This document shows positions 22,847 to 35,998 of a stretch of DNA of 64,000 nt, piece after piece. How positions within the stretch are numbered: the stretch's first letter is position 1; every line of letters begins with the position of its first letter. The stretch comes from Colius striatus (lineage: Eukaryota; Chordata; Aves; Coliiformes; Coliidae): assembly GCF_028858725.1 (NCBI RefSeq), contig NC_084790.1, positions 85,685,506 to 85,749,505 on the forward strand, in the 5' to 3' direction. The position numbers were made by a program, and so were the translations under genes. The notes beneath the pieces are model-generated. The model did not search any database and was not told where the DNA came from. It was given only the letters and a program-made list of their open reading frames with translations.

Positions 22847-25315
22847 ACAAGTAAACACAGCAAACTACAAACTCTACCTTAATCTCAAAGCAGCCAAACC
22901 AGACTGTACATCTTAATTTTCCCTATGTTGTTTTTGAGTTGGGTTGGGGTGTTTTTTTAACCACTATAAACTCAACAGAGATAATAACAAAAGAGGATTC
23001 TACTTACAGCTACTGTGTGTGGATGCTAAGAGCATCCCCCATTTCAGCTCTGCACTAAAGCAAATGAACTTCTCTTCACTAACTTGCACTGAGCGTGCAG
23101 TCCTGGCCTGAACTGGGGTCACTGTTGTATTTCTGCCCATCCACTGGCATTACGCCTACCACAGCAGGATCCCACATCTCCATGATTAACAGACAGTTAT
23201 TTACAGAGTTATTTAGCTGTGCTAAACATGCTTGTTCAAACCACCATGGCTTGTGGGTGCTGGGAAGAGCTGCTGATTGGGTGCTGTTGGCAGGTGGGCA
23301 TTGAAAGGCTCCAGGACTCTCCCCAGTGCTTTGCAGCCTTAAAACCAAAAAAAAAAATCTCTTCTGCCCTACTTGGCAGCGACTCAGGAGAAAAATCTGC
23401 TTCATCCTGATGCAGCACGGGCAAGGTGCTTCAGCAGCAGGGCAAAACCAAGTCCCTCCGTTCAGGGACTTATGGGTCATTTCACTTCACTATTATTTTT
23501 TACAACATAGAACATCAGGGCAGATGGCAAACCATAATCCTCCCTTCCCCATCAAGGTTTTCATCCCAGGAGTGATTTCTCCCCTGCCTCACAGACAAAC
23601 GAAGCCCAGATCTAGGTCAGAGCTCCCCAGGCTGTGCTGTGACTCTGGGTCCCACTGATCACTCCATCTCACTCCAGGCTGGTAAATCTTCTCACTCCAG
23701 GCTGGCTTCTCCTTGCCAGGCTGGCAAATCTTCTCAAGAGTCAGGAGGAGATGGCAGAGGGTCTCACAGTTTTGTACAGAGTGGGCAGGGATGCTCTGGT
23801 GCTGCAACACCCCTCCACAGTCTAATTTCTGTAGTACCCAATGCTGGGACATGGTGCAATAGCCCAGCGTGAGCCAAGCATGGCCGGAAGGCATTTGCTC
23901 ACAACCAGGACTTCCAATAGGAAAAGACCCACTCCTTCCTCACCTCAAAAAGCCCAAAGGCTGAAAGAACAGGTTGTTAACTAGCAAATCAACATTTCAA
24001 CACACAGCAAGGGACACACACTACCCCATCATCATGGTCAAGGGGAGAAGCAAACAGATTCTTGTGTTTCTTTTGTTAAAAAGCACGGAAGACACCCTTC
24101 TGAAGTACAGAACACAACTGCTAACTCGCTGAGAGCGTTAAATACAACACACTGCACGCTGCAGAAGCATCTCCAATTACTCAACACGAGAACAAGCAAT
24201 TTGTGCCTTTCCCAGAGCTGGTAAAAATGTACAAACCCAAACAACTGAGCCAAGGCAGATGAGAAAAATTTACACCCTGCCTCATATTCCCCATCCTGCT
24301 TGTGCTATTGGAGCAGAGATAGATCCAGGGAAAGTACACAAATGCACACTCAGACCATGCCCTTGTCTAGATGAGGCTCCTAAATTTTGGGGAGCAGCTC
24401 TGCTCATCCCAATGCATCCCAGAGCACCAGCAGGAGCTGCTGGATTTAAGCTACCAAAGCACGTGCTTTGCTGGTGTCTCCTAGGTATGGGGGCATTTTC
24501 CTCCCTCCAAAAGAGCTGTCAAGCTGATGGATGGTTCCACGTCTCCCATCAGCACTAAATCTGCTCTATTTCTCTTTGCTGAATTTTATTCCCCTGCCCA
24601 AATTAACTCAGATGATGATTTACATAAAGTGTCACAGCAGCTGAGCAATACTCAGCTGCTCGGACAAGCAGCACCTGCAGCACTTATCCACCAACTCATT
24701 AGCAGCATTTCTAATGAAGGAGTGGTTTAAAAGGCTCATCATTGCAGTGGCTTCATCCCACCAGAGGTAAAACTGTCAGCAAGCAAAGTGTGGCTGCAGC
24801 TAAGACCTGATGCCAGGACAGAAATACTAGGGGTACACTTGGATGGCTTTACTTTAATTAAACGTGATTTCCAGTGTGATTTCCAAGACTATTGATTAGT
24901 CTCACACATAACTAACAGCCAACTTATGTCTCCCCATCCTCTCCCCTACCAATTCCTCGTTACCACAGGCTTAATGAAGACTGACAGGTTCAGCACCAAG
25001 GTCTCAGGCACACAGCCCTGCCCTCACTGCAGCAAAGGGCTGAAATGCAAATAAGTCATTAGATGTTTCAAAAACAGGTAGTGCCTGGAGTGCTTTTGGA
25101 CAGTGCAAACAAGCCATTCAGTCTTCATTCTGGGTGAAAAGCAGTCCCTCCTGGGATGGGGAGCGATCTTCTCAAGGGCTGTGAGACCAGGATTTGCTCC
25201 AGTCACTGTAAAAACTATTGTACTCTTATTTGGCTTCTCTGCTCTTTCAGAAACAACAAAACCGAACCTCTCTGCCAGGGTCAGCAAGACTTCACCCACA
25301 GGGGATGTGCATTAC

Positions 25316-26025
25316 CACAGTACAGGCTGGGGATTGACCTGTGGGAGAGCAGCTCCAGGAGAGGGATCTGGGAGTGTTGGGTGATAATAAACTGACCATG
25401 AGCCAGCAACGTGCCCTCGTGGGCAAGAAGCCAATGGCAGCCTGGGGGCATCAAGAAGAGTGTGGGCAGCAGGGCCAGGGAGGTTCTGCTCCCCCTCTGC
25501 TCTGCCATATCTGCTGAGGCCTCATCTGGAGTCCTGTGTCCAGTTCTAGGCTCCCCAGCTCCAGAGGGACAGGGAAGTGCTAGAGAGAGGCCAGTGCAGG
25601 GCCAGCAAGATGATCAGGGCACTGGAGCATCTTCCTTATGAGGAAAGGCTGTGAGACCTGGGGCTGTTTAGTCTGGAAAAGAGGGGCCCTTACCAATGCT
25701 GATAAATCCCTAAAGCGTGGGTGTCATGATGATGTGGCCAGTCTTTGTTCTGTCATGGCCAGTGATAGGACAAAGGATAACAGGCACAGGCTGGAACACA
25801 GGCAGTGCCACTGGCACAGGAGGAGAAACTCCTTTGGGGCTGAGGTGAGCGAGCCCTAGCCCAGGCTGCCCAGGGAGGGTGTGGAGGCTCCTTCTTGGGA
25901 GGTTTCCAAACCCACCTGGACATGTTCCTGTGCCCTCAGATCAAGGGAAACCTGCTTTAGCAGAAGGCTGGGCTGGAGCCCCTGCAGGGTCCTTTCAACC
26001 CCCACCGGTCTGGGGTTCTGTGATT
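25316..26025 (+). mobile_element. CR1: CR1 LINE 3' fragment
   Basis: A plus-oriented 710-bp copy from ACAGTACAGGCTGGGGATTG to a GGGTTCTGTGATT tail, of the subfamily with CCTGCTTTAGCAGAAGGCTG. The pol frame is broken by several stops. Confidence 0.95.
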
Positions 26026-29000
26026 GCCTGCATTGCTGCTAAAGAACTACCTCAGAGCAGCCTGAGATGTTATAGGAGAAGAGCTGTGCCCGTTGAATTG
26101 GAGCTGGCAGTGCTCAGGATCTTACTGCCCGACTCCTTCTGCAGCGATGCCTTTCCAGCCCCACATCAGGCTGAGCACAGGAACCCTTTCCCTTTGGGTG
26201 CTCTAACGCAGCACTAGTGAAGGATGAGAGCTAGTATCAGCTCAGGCATGTTGCTGCCTGCTGCAAAGATGCAGCTAGAAGTCTGGTGAAATCAAGGGGT
26301 ACAAGGCAGAGCTGCCCCTCTGGATGTTTAAACCTCATGTTAAAGCCTGTGCTCCACTGGAGGATCTCCTACAAACTCTGGCAAAGACCCTCCAAATATT
26401 CACCAGCATTAGAGAGCTGCACCAAGACACGCCAGCATCGGTCTTCTGGATAAGAGACCTCTCTTCAGGCCTTGTCCCTTGAGTACCAAGAGCAGGTAAT
26501 CACCATCCCAATAAGCCCTTGCAAGCACCCAATTGCTCCTCTATCAGGCCTAGCTCAGGTTTATAAGATGCTCACCATCTGCTCTACCATCACGTCCAGT
26601 CTCTGCCATACTGTCAAGACGGGTGGATGCTCTGCACATGCCTAAATCACTGCAACGCTAAAGACAACCCTGATAAACATGCACTTGACGAACAACTGCA
26701 GGCATCAGTTTGGAGTGGAGGCTCAGTCTGGAGTGGCCTCCTTTCCAAGCATCCCTCCTGGGTCCAGGACCCTTGGGATGCTCACAGCCATGCTCCAGCA
26801 CCACCCACCTCACCAAGCTCCTCCAGTGCTCCTTATCCTTTCTACCGAGTCATTGATTGAAAAACTTCCACATCACACATGACTGAGAAGAAATCCTCAA
26901 CCTACTGTCCAAGGGGAATCGGGATGAGACCCACGGTTCTCACTCAGCCATGCAGCCAGTTGTTTTACTCCAGAATGCATTTGTGGGGTTTTACCGACTT
27001 GGGTTTTTGTTTTCTTCAGTTAAACACCCCATGCAGATGCCAAGCCCCTCCACAACATGACTTTCACCAAACAGACTGTCATATTGCAAAAGTTAAATCC
27101 TTCCAGGGTACTTCCTACAAATCCCTGTTGACTGGCATTAATTACCCTTCTCTCACCTAATTCTCAATTAATCAAGACCTTGACTAGTGCTGCAGTGTAA
27201 TCTTGTCTTCACAGTCTCGCTTTCCATCCGAACTCAGTGCCTCGATGAACACAGGCTGGGTCCAAAACACGCTCAGTATACACCATGTAAGTTGGATTGT
27301 TAATGAAGTGGATTAAAAATGGCTTTTGGGTTTTAACTAAGTGGTTAAAAACACTCTTTCAAGCACAGGTTTTCCTCTACCCATAATAAAGACAGGTGAT
27401 GCTTCAGGGAAACTCACAGGCATGTTTCTTCCCCAGTGCAGTGATCACCATCCATTACATGATTTTATATTACAATGATCCTGGGAGGAGCTGGGCTCAG
27501 CAGCACAGGGCAGGGCAGCCCTGGCCACAGGACACCAGGAATTTCAACTGGAAAAGTTAAAGAGCAGCATCTCACAAGCAACTCCCAAAATTCAGGGTAA
27601 CCCTTAAGCACACAGCCATATTCCCCAGCATCCCCATCCTCCCCATCCTGCCATGCCCACACAGCACAACCAAAACCCACCTTCAACTGCAGAGCACTCA
27701 CTGCACCAGACTGGATTTTCAACCTTATTAGAAATAAGTAATTGGATTGATCAACCTGTACAGTAATTCCTCATCTCTGCAGAACTCATGTGTTAAAAAC
27801 CCTCCCAGAGCATCACTCCATTCATGCTTAACTCAAAGGGAGTTTGACCCAGAGTTGTATTTACAGGGCATTTCTCTACCACTTTTTAACCAGAGGAGTG
27901 AGCTGGAAAGGCCTCCGGGCAACCTCCACATCTTTTGTGTTGCAGAGCAACTGAAGGAAAATGAATTAATTACTGAGGATTTCAGTAATCAGTGTTTTAC
28001 CAGTTACATTAAAAAAATCCAGCAATCAGGTTTGTTAGGAACGAGACATTTGATGCCTGGAGAATGTCACCAGTGCTCAAAAGCAAAGCTGGAACAAATA
28101 AGTTTAATTAGAATGTTTGAAGCTGTGAACACTCGTGTACATCCATTGGTTTAGGAATGGGGACAGAGAAAGGGTCTCCTGGAGGCAAGCACTGCTCTTG
28201 CATTTCTAGTATGGATGCTCTAACATATTCGTTCCTTTTTTATGTATAAGAAAAGGAAGGTACAGGATGGCTAGACCATCTGCTACATTTCCTCCTTATT
28301 TCCTTGTAACTCCAGCTGCCCAGCTAAAATACTGAGATTTTTGGCTTTCCAGATCTTCCAGCACTGATATCCTGCAACCTCATACTATAGAGCAGGCTCT
28401 CTGAAAAACTATCCCCTCAATACCATAGGCTGTTTCCTCTAACAAATGTAGGGGAGATGAAAGCTTCAGTAAGAAGGGATACAATAAAAACTCTCTGTCA
28501 TTCAGTTTTGAATCACAGGAGGTCTAGGAGGTGATGCCATTAGCAGAACGGTGTTTGTGTTCTGCAGGAGTGGCTCAGTGAAGATCACAATGCAAAAGAC
28601 TGTGCAAGTGGAGGAAAGGTTGCAAGAAAGGGCAATTGCACCCACTTAAAAAATGAAATGAAAACAAAGTATAAAAATCATGCCAGGACCAAATGCATCT
28701 TTTCTAGCCTTCACCTTCTGGTCTGAATTTCTCTCCTGAGTTGGCAATGCCCCCCCTGCTTTAGGCAAATCTAAGGTTACCTCTTCCCCTTGGAAAGGCA
28801 GATGTCCCAGAAGCAAACATACACTCCACACAGATCAACACTGAAGCACACACACAGCAAAACTGCCCAAACAGAAGGGGAAAGTAGAAATAAAATCCAT
28901 TTTAAAAAGCTATTGCAGCGGCTCTGTTACACGACTCTTGGCTCAATCCAGAGGACAACACCTGTATCCCAGGAGGAAATACATTTACCCATTTCAACAT

Positions 29001-30305
29001 CATCCTTCCCTGTGTCACAGGAGCATTTCTTTACCTCTGAGCACAGGGAGTGCGGGTTCAGTGCAGGTAATGCCCAGCTCCAGCTCTTCTCATCACCATC
29101 AGCAGCATCACATTGTCCCAGAGACATTCCAGCTATAGGATTTCCAGCCCACTGCATATCCCCAAGATCAGGCCCAAGGGGTTTTGCTCCAAGACCAGGA
29201 AATCCATTCACCATCCAGAAGGGATGTGTTTCCCTTCTGGAAGAACATTCATCTATGGTCACACTTCAGCTGATGTCACTTGTGTTGAAGTCACCGGGTG
29301 CCACCAGCACAGCTTAAGGACTATAGCCTTTTCTAGCAGAACTAGTTAAATCTATTACCACTCAAAGTGGTGGGAAAAAAATGATTATTCATTAGAAAAG
29401 CAGTGAAACCAATGAAGATAAACTCTGGAGTTACAGTGGTTTAAGACTGCAAGAAGACAACTCCTGAGACATCCAGAGTAACTCACTCAGTTTAGGGCAA
29501 AATGGTAACTCAAATTCATCCCTACCAAACATTGGATTATGACTTTTATCTCTCCTCCAGGGGATGACTTCATGCCTCACTAGATGGATGAATAAAACAA
29601 GGGGAAAAGAATTAAACTGAAGAAATGTTATGTTGCACCAGCTCATTTTGCCACGAAAACAAAGCTTTTGCAAGCTGTGCTGCCAGCTCCCAGCTCGTAA
29701 CACACAAGCCCAAAAGCTTCTGACCCTTCTGCCAAAATATTCAGTCGAGACTCAACTCATGGACCTGTGGCAAGGCACGATCCTCCCCACTGTCATGGCA
29801 TTCAAACCTCTCCAGCCTGAGCTCTCAAACCTCACATGCAGATAAATAGAGACTTCGCTGCCCAATATTTGGCAGGCACTGAGTCCAAATGGAACTGTTT
29901 CCAAAGTACCATCCCCAGCTTGACAAGAGCTACTTAAGACACATTTGAGGTTCCACCGTAATTAGTCTTTAAAATCCTGTTGCCTTTCACAGCATGGTGA
30001 GTCCACGCCAGCTCCCTCCCAGCAGCTCATGGGAAAACAGGGTGCCGCGAGAAAAAGGGCTGTCAGCTCAATCAGTTACAAGAAGAGAGAGAGATCATGC
30101 TCATCCACCTCCTATGAAACTATGAAATCTGCATATATTCTTAAGTAGGAGCTTTCTTCAACTGTCTAAAACTTGAGCTTTGAAGCTCTGTTCCCCCTGT
30201 ATCTGGTCCTAACACACAAGCTCTACAGCATTAAGCAGATACCAGTGCAGGAGAGGGTCTTGCAGGACCTTCCCTTTGCAGGGGACTTGGCATTGTATGG
30301 TTCTG

Positions 30306-30587
30306 TGGTGGGCAGTGACAGGACAAGGGGTGATGGGCACAGGCTGGAGCACAGGCAGTGTCACTGGCACAGAAGGAGAAGCTCCTTTGGTGCTGAGGTG
30401 AGGGAGCCCTGGCCCAGGCTGCCCAGGGAGGGTGTGGAGGCTCCTTCTCAGTAGGTTTCCAAACCCACCTGGACACATTCCTGTGCCCCCTGATGGAGGG
30501 GAACCTGCTTTAGCAGGGGGTTGGGCTGGAGGAGCTCTTCAGGGCCCTTCCAGCACCCACCATGCTGTGATCCTGTGTGATTCTGTG
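30306..30587 (+). mobile_element. CR1: CR1 LINE 3' fragment
   Basis: A plus-oriented 280-bp end starting GTGGTGGGCAGTGACAGGAC, with CCTGCTTTAGCAGGGGGTTG and a tail of TCCTGTGTGATTCTGTGG. Same subfamily as the copies at 25316 and 56542. Confidence 0.95.
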
Positions 30588-32958
30588 GAGGCCAAGGGCA
30601 CAAGCACACAACAGCACCCAGAGAAGGGACCACAGCTCCACAGGCTTCAGCAGCACGGCCAGCACTGGGAAGGTGCTCAGGAGAGATCCCATCAAGGTGT
30701 GATATATTTTTTTGGAGCCCATAAATAAATGAAATACAGGTCCTTTTTGAAGTGATCTTCTGTGTATGACAACTGTAAATAACTCCTCTCTTCTCAGACA
30801 GAGTTAGTCATTTAGATTAAAGAGATGTTGCTCTTGTTACTCCCAAGTCCAACATGACCCATGGAGCTGAACTCCTAGAGATTAAGCAACAGAACTGAAA
30901 ACACCCAGAGCAACTTTAGCCCTGCTCTACACCAGAAATGCAAAGGTTTCAAGGCATTTTAACCTTCAGCTTGGCCAATTAAAGGCCTTTTCTAACCTAC
31001 TGCCCCAAATCAAGCCAGTTTTTCAGACACATAACCACAGGCACCTCTTGCCTGTAGAAACACCCCAAGCCATGTGCCCATCACAGCCCACTGAGAAGAA
31101 AACCATTCATGACCTGCACCTCAGTTATTCTCTATACATGTCCAAACTGCCTGGAGGAATTGAAAAGAGCTGGTGTGGCTGGGGGGACAAGAGTCACTTC
31201 TTTTCTACTGCTTGCATCACGTGGAGGTCATGCTTTCCTAGGTGATCATCATCATAATAATGAGAAATAACCAAAGCATTGTTGCACTTTGAGCACAATT
31301 ATAAGCCTTCACTCAAGCAATAGGTATTTAATGTGGAATTTCAGCTAAACTCAGGGCAGTCCTCGAGCAGAAATTCTGAGAAAAAGGTTATTTTTATTTT
31401 CTATAGATAAACATATGTACATGTTTTTATAAAACGAACCCACAAGAGTAGGAATCGGAATGTGGAGTGAATGTTTCATCAGCTTAGCCAGGTCAGAAGA
31501 GCCATAAGTCAAGCTTTCAGGTTTTCAGATCAGCTCAGGAAGGTAGGCCAAGCCTGGGGACAATCACAGGGGACAGTGGCCTCACTGAGGCAGCACCAGG
31601 GACCCAAAGCATGTGAGAAAACCACAGTTGTCCAAAGCTCATCTGAACAGATGAAAGAGGCTTTCATCACATCCCAAGTTTCTCCACTTGGGCAACTCTC
31701 TCATCCCCTGAAACACAAATTTAAGAGTATCAGACACGAATCTCAAGACACCATAATTACTGGACTATAAATCATGACAATAAAACACAGCAAACTTGTG
31801 TAGAGGATGGTTTAAGGAATAAAACAACCTCAGAACAATGACTTGATAAATACCATGGTCACCAAGATTCAATTTTGATACCAAAAAAATCCAACCCTTG
31901 CCTCTTTGCCTCATTATCTTGGGAGCTGAGCAGTGCATCGATGCTTTTCAAACTTAAGACCCTGCCCCCCTTCTCACTCCTTTCCTCCACAGCCAAGCAG
32001 ACTGCCAAACACAGTCTTTGACACCATTTCGTTTCTCCTCGTGCCCGTGGCCCCTCTCACCCTGCTGCTCCCCGATAAGCCATCTCTCATCTCTCCCTGA
32101 AAGGACAGCAGAGAACCCTTATCAGAACATTATTAAAGCTCCTGCCAATGCACAGCCTCCTTCTTCCCAGCTACAGCAGAGATAAGACCTACTTTCTGTC
32201 AACAAACAGTACACTTAGAAATACCTCAGTCAAGGCAGAGACTCAAATGAGAGAGGAAGGGGTCGTATCAAAGCATCAGCAAGATGGACTCAACAGGAGA
32301 AACGCAAATATTTGCTTCCCCCAGCTCTCCCCTGTCCTCCCTGAATTGTGTTTGCAAAACGGGGTCACTTCCAGATGCAAAGCTAAAGGATGTCCTCAGC
32401 ATCGACTGCACCATGCTGCACAAAGCCACGTGCCAAGCAATGCTGCAGAGCTAAACCAGCCCAGGCCAATGCCCAAGGGACCTGCTGGTCACCTCCTGTT
32501 GATTTCCCCCTGACATTTTCAATCACTCCCCTAGGTAGGTGGTGCAGAAGTCCCCATATTTACACATCCCCTTCATTGCTTGCATTTCCAGACATAGGAA
32601 TGTGAGCTTTTGGAGATGCTGCCTCTGTCAAAACACAGTGCAGCCCAAGTCTTGGCAAGGTCTGAAACGATAGCACTGATGGCCACAACAATATAGGAGC
32701 AGGGGATAACATGGCTGTCAATGGTCATAGCGTGGCCACAAAACAAGCTCATTTCAGCTGCCAGCACCGACGTCCCTGCGAGAAACCCCAAGGGACTGGC
32801 TTTCACAACAGCTCTTTTCACAGAAAAGCAGCTTAACCTGTTTAAAGAGCTTCTTACCCTCTTCTCAGAGGTTTCCCCTCTGTCAGCTACCAGCAAAACA
32901 CTGTCAAAAGGCTGGGGTTTGTTTGAAAGGAAACAGACTTGATTTAAAGAAGAAATTG

Positions 32959-33055
32959 TTGAGGGCCTGGCACGGGTTGCCCAGAGAGGTAGCTGATGCC
33001 TCATCCCTGGAAACACACAAGGTCAGCTTGGACAGGGCTCTGAGCAACTTCTCTG
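32959..33055 (+). mobile_element. CR1: CR1 LINE fragment (old)
   Basis: A diverged 100-bp piece: TTGAGGGCCTGGCACGGGTT, then GCCCAGAGAGGTAGCTGATG and TTGGACAGGGCTCTGAGCAA. The tail is lost. Confidence 0.75.
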
Positions 33056-33897
33056 GTGACTTCATCTTTTCTTAAGCTCTACCTGGAGTAAAGGGTGGAA
33101 AAAATCCACATAGACATTAACTCACATACAAAACCTGTAAGAGACAAAGCTCAGTGCTGCTTATGATCTTAAAGCAGGTAAGGCAGACAACAACCAGCAC
33201 CTCTTCCATCTCTTGGGTTGTCTCAAGTTATGAGCCATGGTTCAGATCTCCAGATCTTCAGATCTCCTCAGCTACTGGGCTGGCTTTTTCAGGCCTTGGC
33301 CACTGCATTTTGCTCTGTCCTGACTTGCTAAATCGTGTGTTTTCTGTGAGCAGGAAGCATGGAGCCAGGTCCTTCCAAAACAGCCTCTTCCCTCCCAGAC
33401 AAATTAACTATATTGAAGGTTAGTCTCACTGCAGGACAGGTTTGTCCAAATCCTAGATATATTTTAGCTCTTTCCAGCTTTCCAGGTGCTTTTCAGGCAC
33501 ATGGGAGCAAGCAGGTAAGCATGTGCAGGATGCAGAAAGACTATGTGCCTGCCCAACCAGGTACCATTGCTCCAGAGTCATCCAAAGATCACACAAGCTC
33601 TCACTATCATTCAATCAGGACTTGAATATCCACTCTTAGTGCTTCTGAAATTTCACTTGAGTATTCCATGGGATACAACAATAATTTGAGAGCTCGGAGA
33701 CCCCACGACTGCCTCAGTGACCAATCCACTGAATACCCACAGGTATGTGAGGATTTTTCTAAACAGGCAACAGGGCCATGTCTCTTTCAGCACTTAAAAG
33801 CAGCAATTCCAAACACAGATTCACCCAAAAAACTGCCAGTCTGCTGGCTCTGAAGCTTAAAGGAAGAAGCAGCAAGAGGGTGCTGATCAATGAAACA

Positions 33898-34892
33898 GAA
33901 TGGAGTTGGAGGCCTGTGGCCAGTGGAGTTCCACAGGGATGGGTTCTGGGGCCAGTCTTGGTCAACACTTTCATCAACCACCTGGGTGAGGGGACAGAGG
34001 GACCCTCAGCAAGTTCCCTGCTGGCACCAAACTGGGAGCCCTGGCTGATTCACCAGAGGCTGTGCTGCCAGTCAGTGAGAGCTGGGCAGGCTGAGAGTTG
34101 GGAAGAAGAGTCTCCTGAGGTTCAACAAGGACAAGGGCAGAGTCCTGCAGCTGGGGAGGAACAACCCCCTGCCCCAGGCCAGGCTGGGGGTGACCTGCTG
34201 GGGAGCAGCTCTGCAGAGAGAGACCTGGGAGTGCTGGCTGATAATAAACTGACCATGAGCCAGCAACGTGCCCTCGTGGGCAAGAAGCCTATGGCATCCT
34301 GGGGGCATCCAGCAGAGTGTGGGCAGCAGGTCAAGGGAGGTTCTGCTCCCCCTCTGCTCTGCCCTGGTGAGGCCTCATCTGGAGTCCTGTGTCCAGTTCT
34401 GGGCTCCAGCTCCAGAGGGACAGGAAACTGCTGGAGAGAGGCCAGCACAAGGCCACCAAGATGACCAGGGGACTGGAGCATCCTCCTTATGAGGAAAGGC
34501 TGCAGGACCTAGGGCTGTTTAGTTTGGAGGAGATTGTAAATATTAATGAGATGCTCCCTCAACTATCTCAATGGTGGGTGTCAGGAGGTTGGGGCAGCAC
34601 TTTTTTCTCTTGTTGTTTTCTCATTGACAGGATAAGGGGTAATAGAAAATCTGCAACTCAAACAGTTCCATTTAAACATAAGGACAAACTGTTTGAGTGT
34701 TTGAGTGAGGGAGCCCTGGCCCAGGCTGCCCAGGGAGGGTGTGGAGGCTCCTTCCTTGGAGGGCTTCAAGACCCACCTGGACACGTTCCTGTGTGACCTG
34801 ATCTAGGTGACCCTGCTTCTGCAGGGTGGTTGGACTGGATGATCTCTAAAGGACCCTCCCAACCCCTGCCATTCTATGATTCCATGATTCTA
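33898..34892 (+). mobile_element. CR1: CR1 LINE, longest copy in the window (1.0 kb)
   Basis: A plus-oriented copy reaching from the reverse transcriptase block (WSWRPVASGVPQGWVLGPVL at 33900-33960) through the thumb and C-terminal segments and 3' UTR to the tail ATTCTATGATTCCATGATTC. The open frame 33778-34464 is a chimera of frames and carries substitutions such as INHL in place of the usual INDL. It is a dead copy in MYO5B intron 1. Confidence 0.96.
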
Positions 34893-35752
34893 AGGTGTTA
34901 ACTTGCTTTGGAAAGACACTTGAAGTTTACCATAACATTGCTCTTAGGAGAATTTGGGGAACCCCTCAGAAAACATGAAGGATTTTTTTTCACCGTGGAA
35001 GAAGAGCTATGGAGTCCATGGCTAAAGCCAAATACAAAGCATTAAAATACACCTTCAGATGTGTTTTTGAATGATCATCCAAAAGGTTGTTTGCAAACAT
35101 AACAAAGTTGAAAACTTGGAGCCCCTTCCAGCACACTCCTAGGGTGGAGTTTTTCCCCATGTTCAGGAGTGGGAACAGAGTCTAACATTGCTCCATCACG
35201 TTGGACATCCACACCAGCACAGAACAAATTGCAAGACACTGCCAGAGTTTAACTACAACCTGAAATTAAGGCATAGAAATTGTTGCTATACTCTGGGAGG
35301 ATTACAGGATGATTTTTAATAACCAGTTACAATAAGTTTTGAGCAGGCTACGTTTGTTTTGCTCTGCTCATACAACTGCAAAAGTAAAACCTTGCACAAA
35401 GGATCAGCCACAACAAGTTGCTTGACAGGACTTGCACCGCTGAAAATCCTGTGGTTACCACTTGAGGAATGCTCTCTTTTGCTGTCTTTGAAGAAAAGCT
35501 TTATACACTACAAATTCAAGCATCAGGTTTGGCTTTCTCACAGTTTCACAACATCACAGTGCTACACCTCTGCAATTTCTGTTGCTCCTTTGGCCAGAAG
35601 CCCCCCAGTAAAACAGAAATAGGTTTGTGGTAGGAAGAAAACACAGAAATTGGCTTTATAGAGGCATATTTTTCTGTCTTTATGTATTTAAGATGCAATT
35701 CATTGGGGGACACCTTCCTGAGCTGAGACACTCAAGGCAGCCCCCCACATCA

Positions 35753-35998
35753 AGAGGAGGAGACTGAGGGGGAATCTCATTAACAGTTACAAATATCTCA
35801 ATGGTTGGTGTCAGGAGCTTGGGGCAGCACTTTTTTTGATGGTATCTAGCAACAGGACAAGGGGTGATGGGATGAAGCTGGAACATAAACAGTTCCGTTT
35901 AAACATAAGGAAAAACTGTTTCAGTGTAGGGTGAGGGAGCCCTGGCCCAGGCTGCCCAGGGAGGGTGTGGAGGCTCCTTCCTTGGAGGGCTTCAAAAC
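35753..35998 (+). mobile_element. CR1: CR1 LINE fragment lacking its 3' tail
   Basis: A plus-oriented 245-bp piece from GAGGAGGAGACTGAGGGGGA to CTTGGAGGGCTTCAAAAC. It ends before the CTGATCTAGG segment, so the 3' end is missing. Confidence 0.93.

Noticed and set aside
27747..28154. 135-codon plus frame in intron 1
   Set aside because: No domain, no splice or promoter context, and within the range expected by chance in 64 kb.
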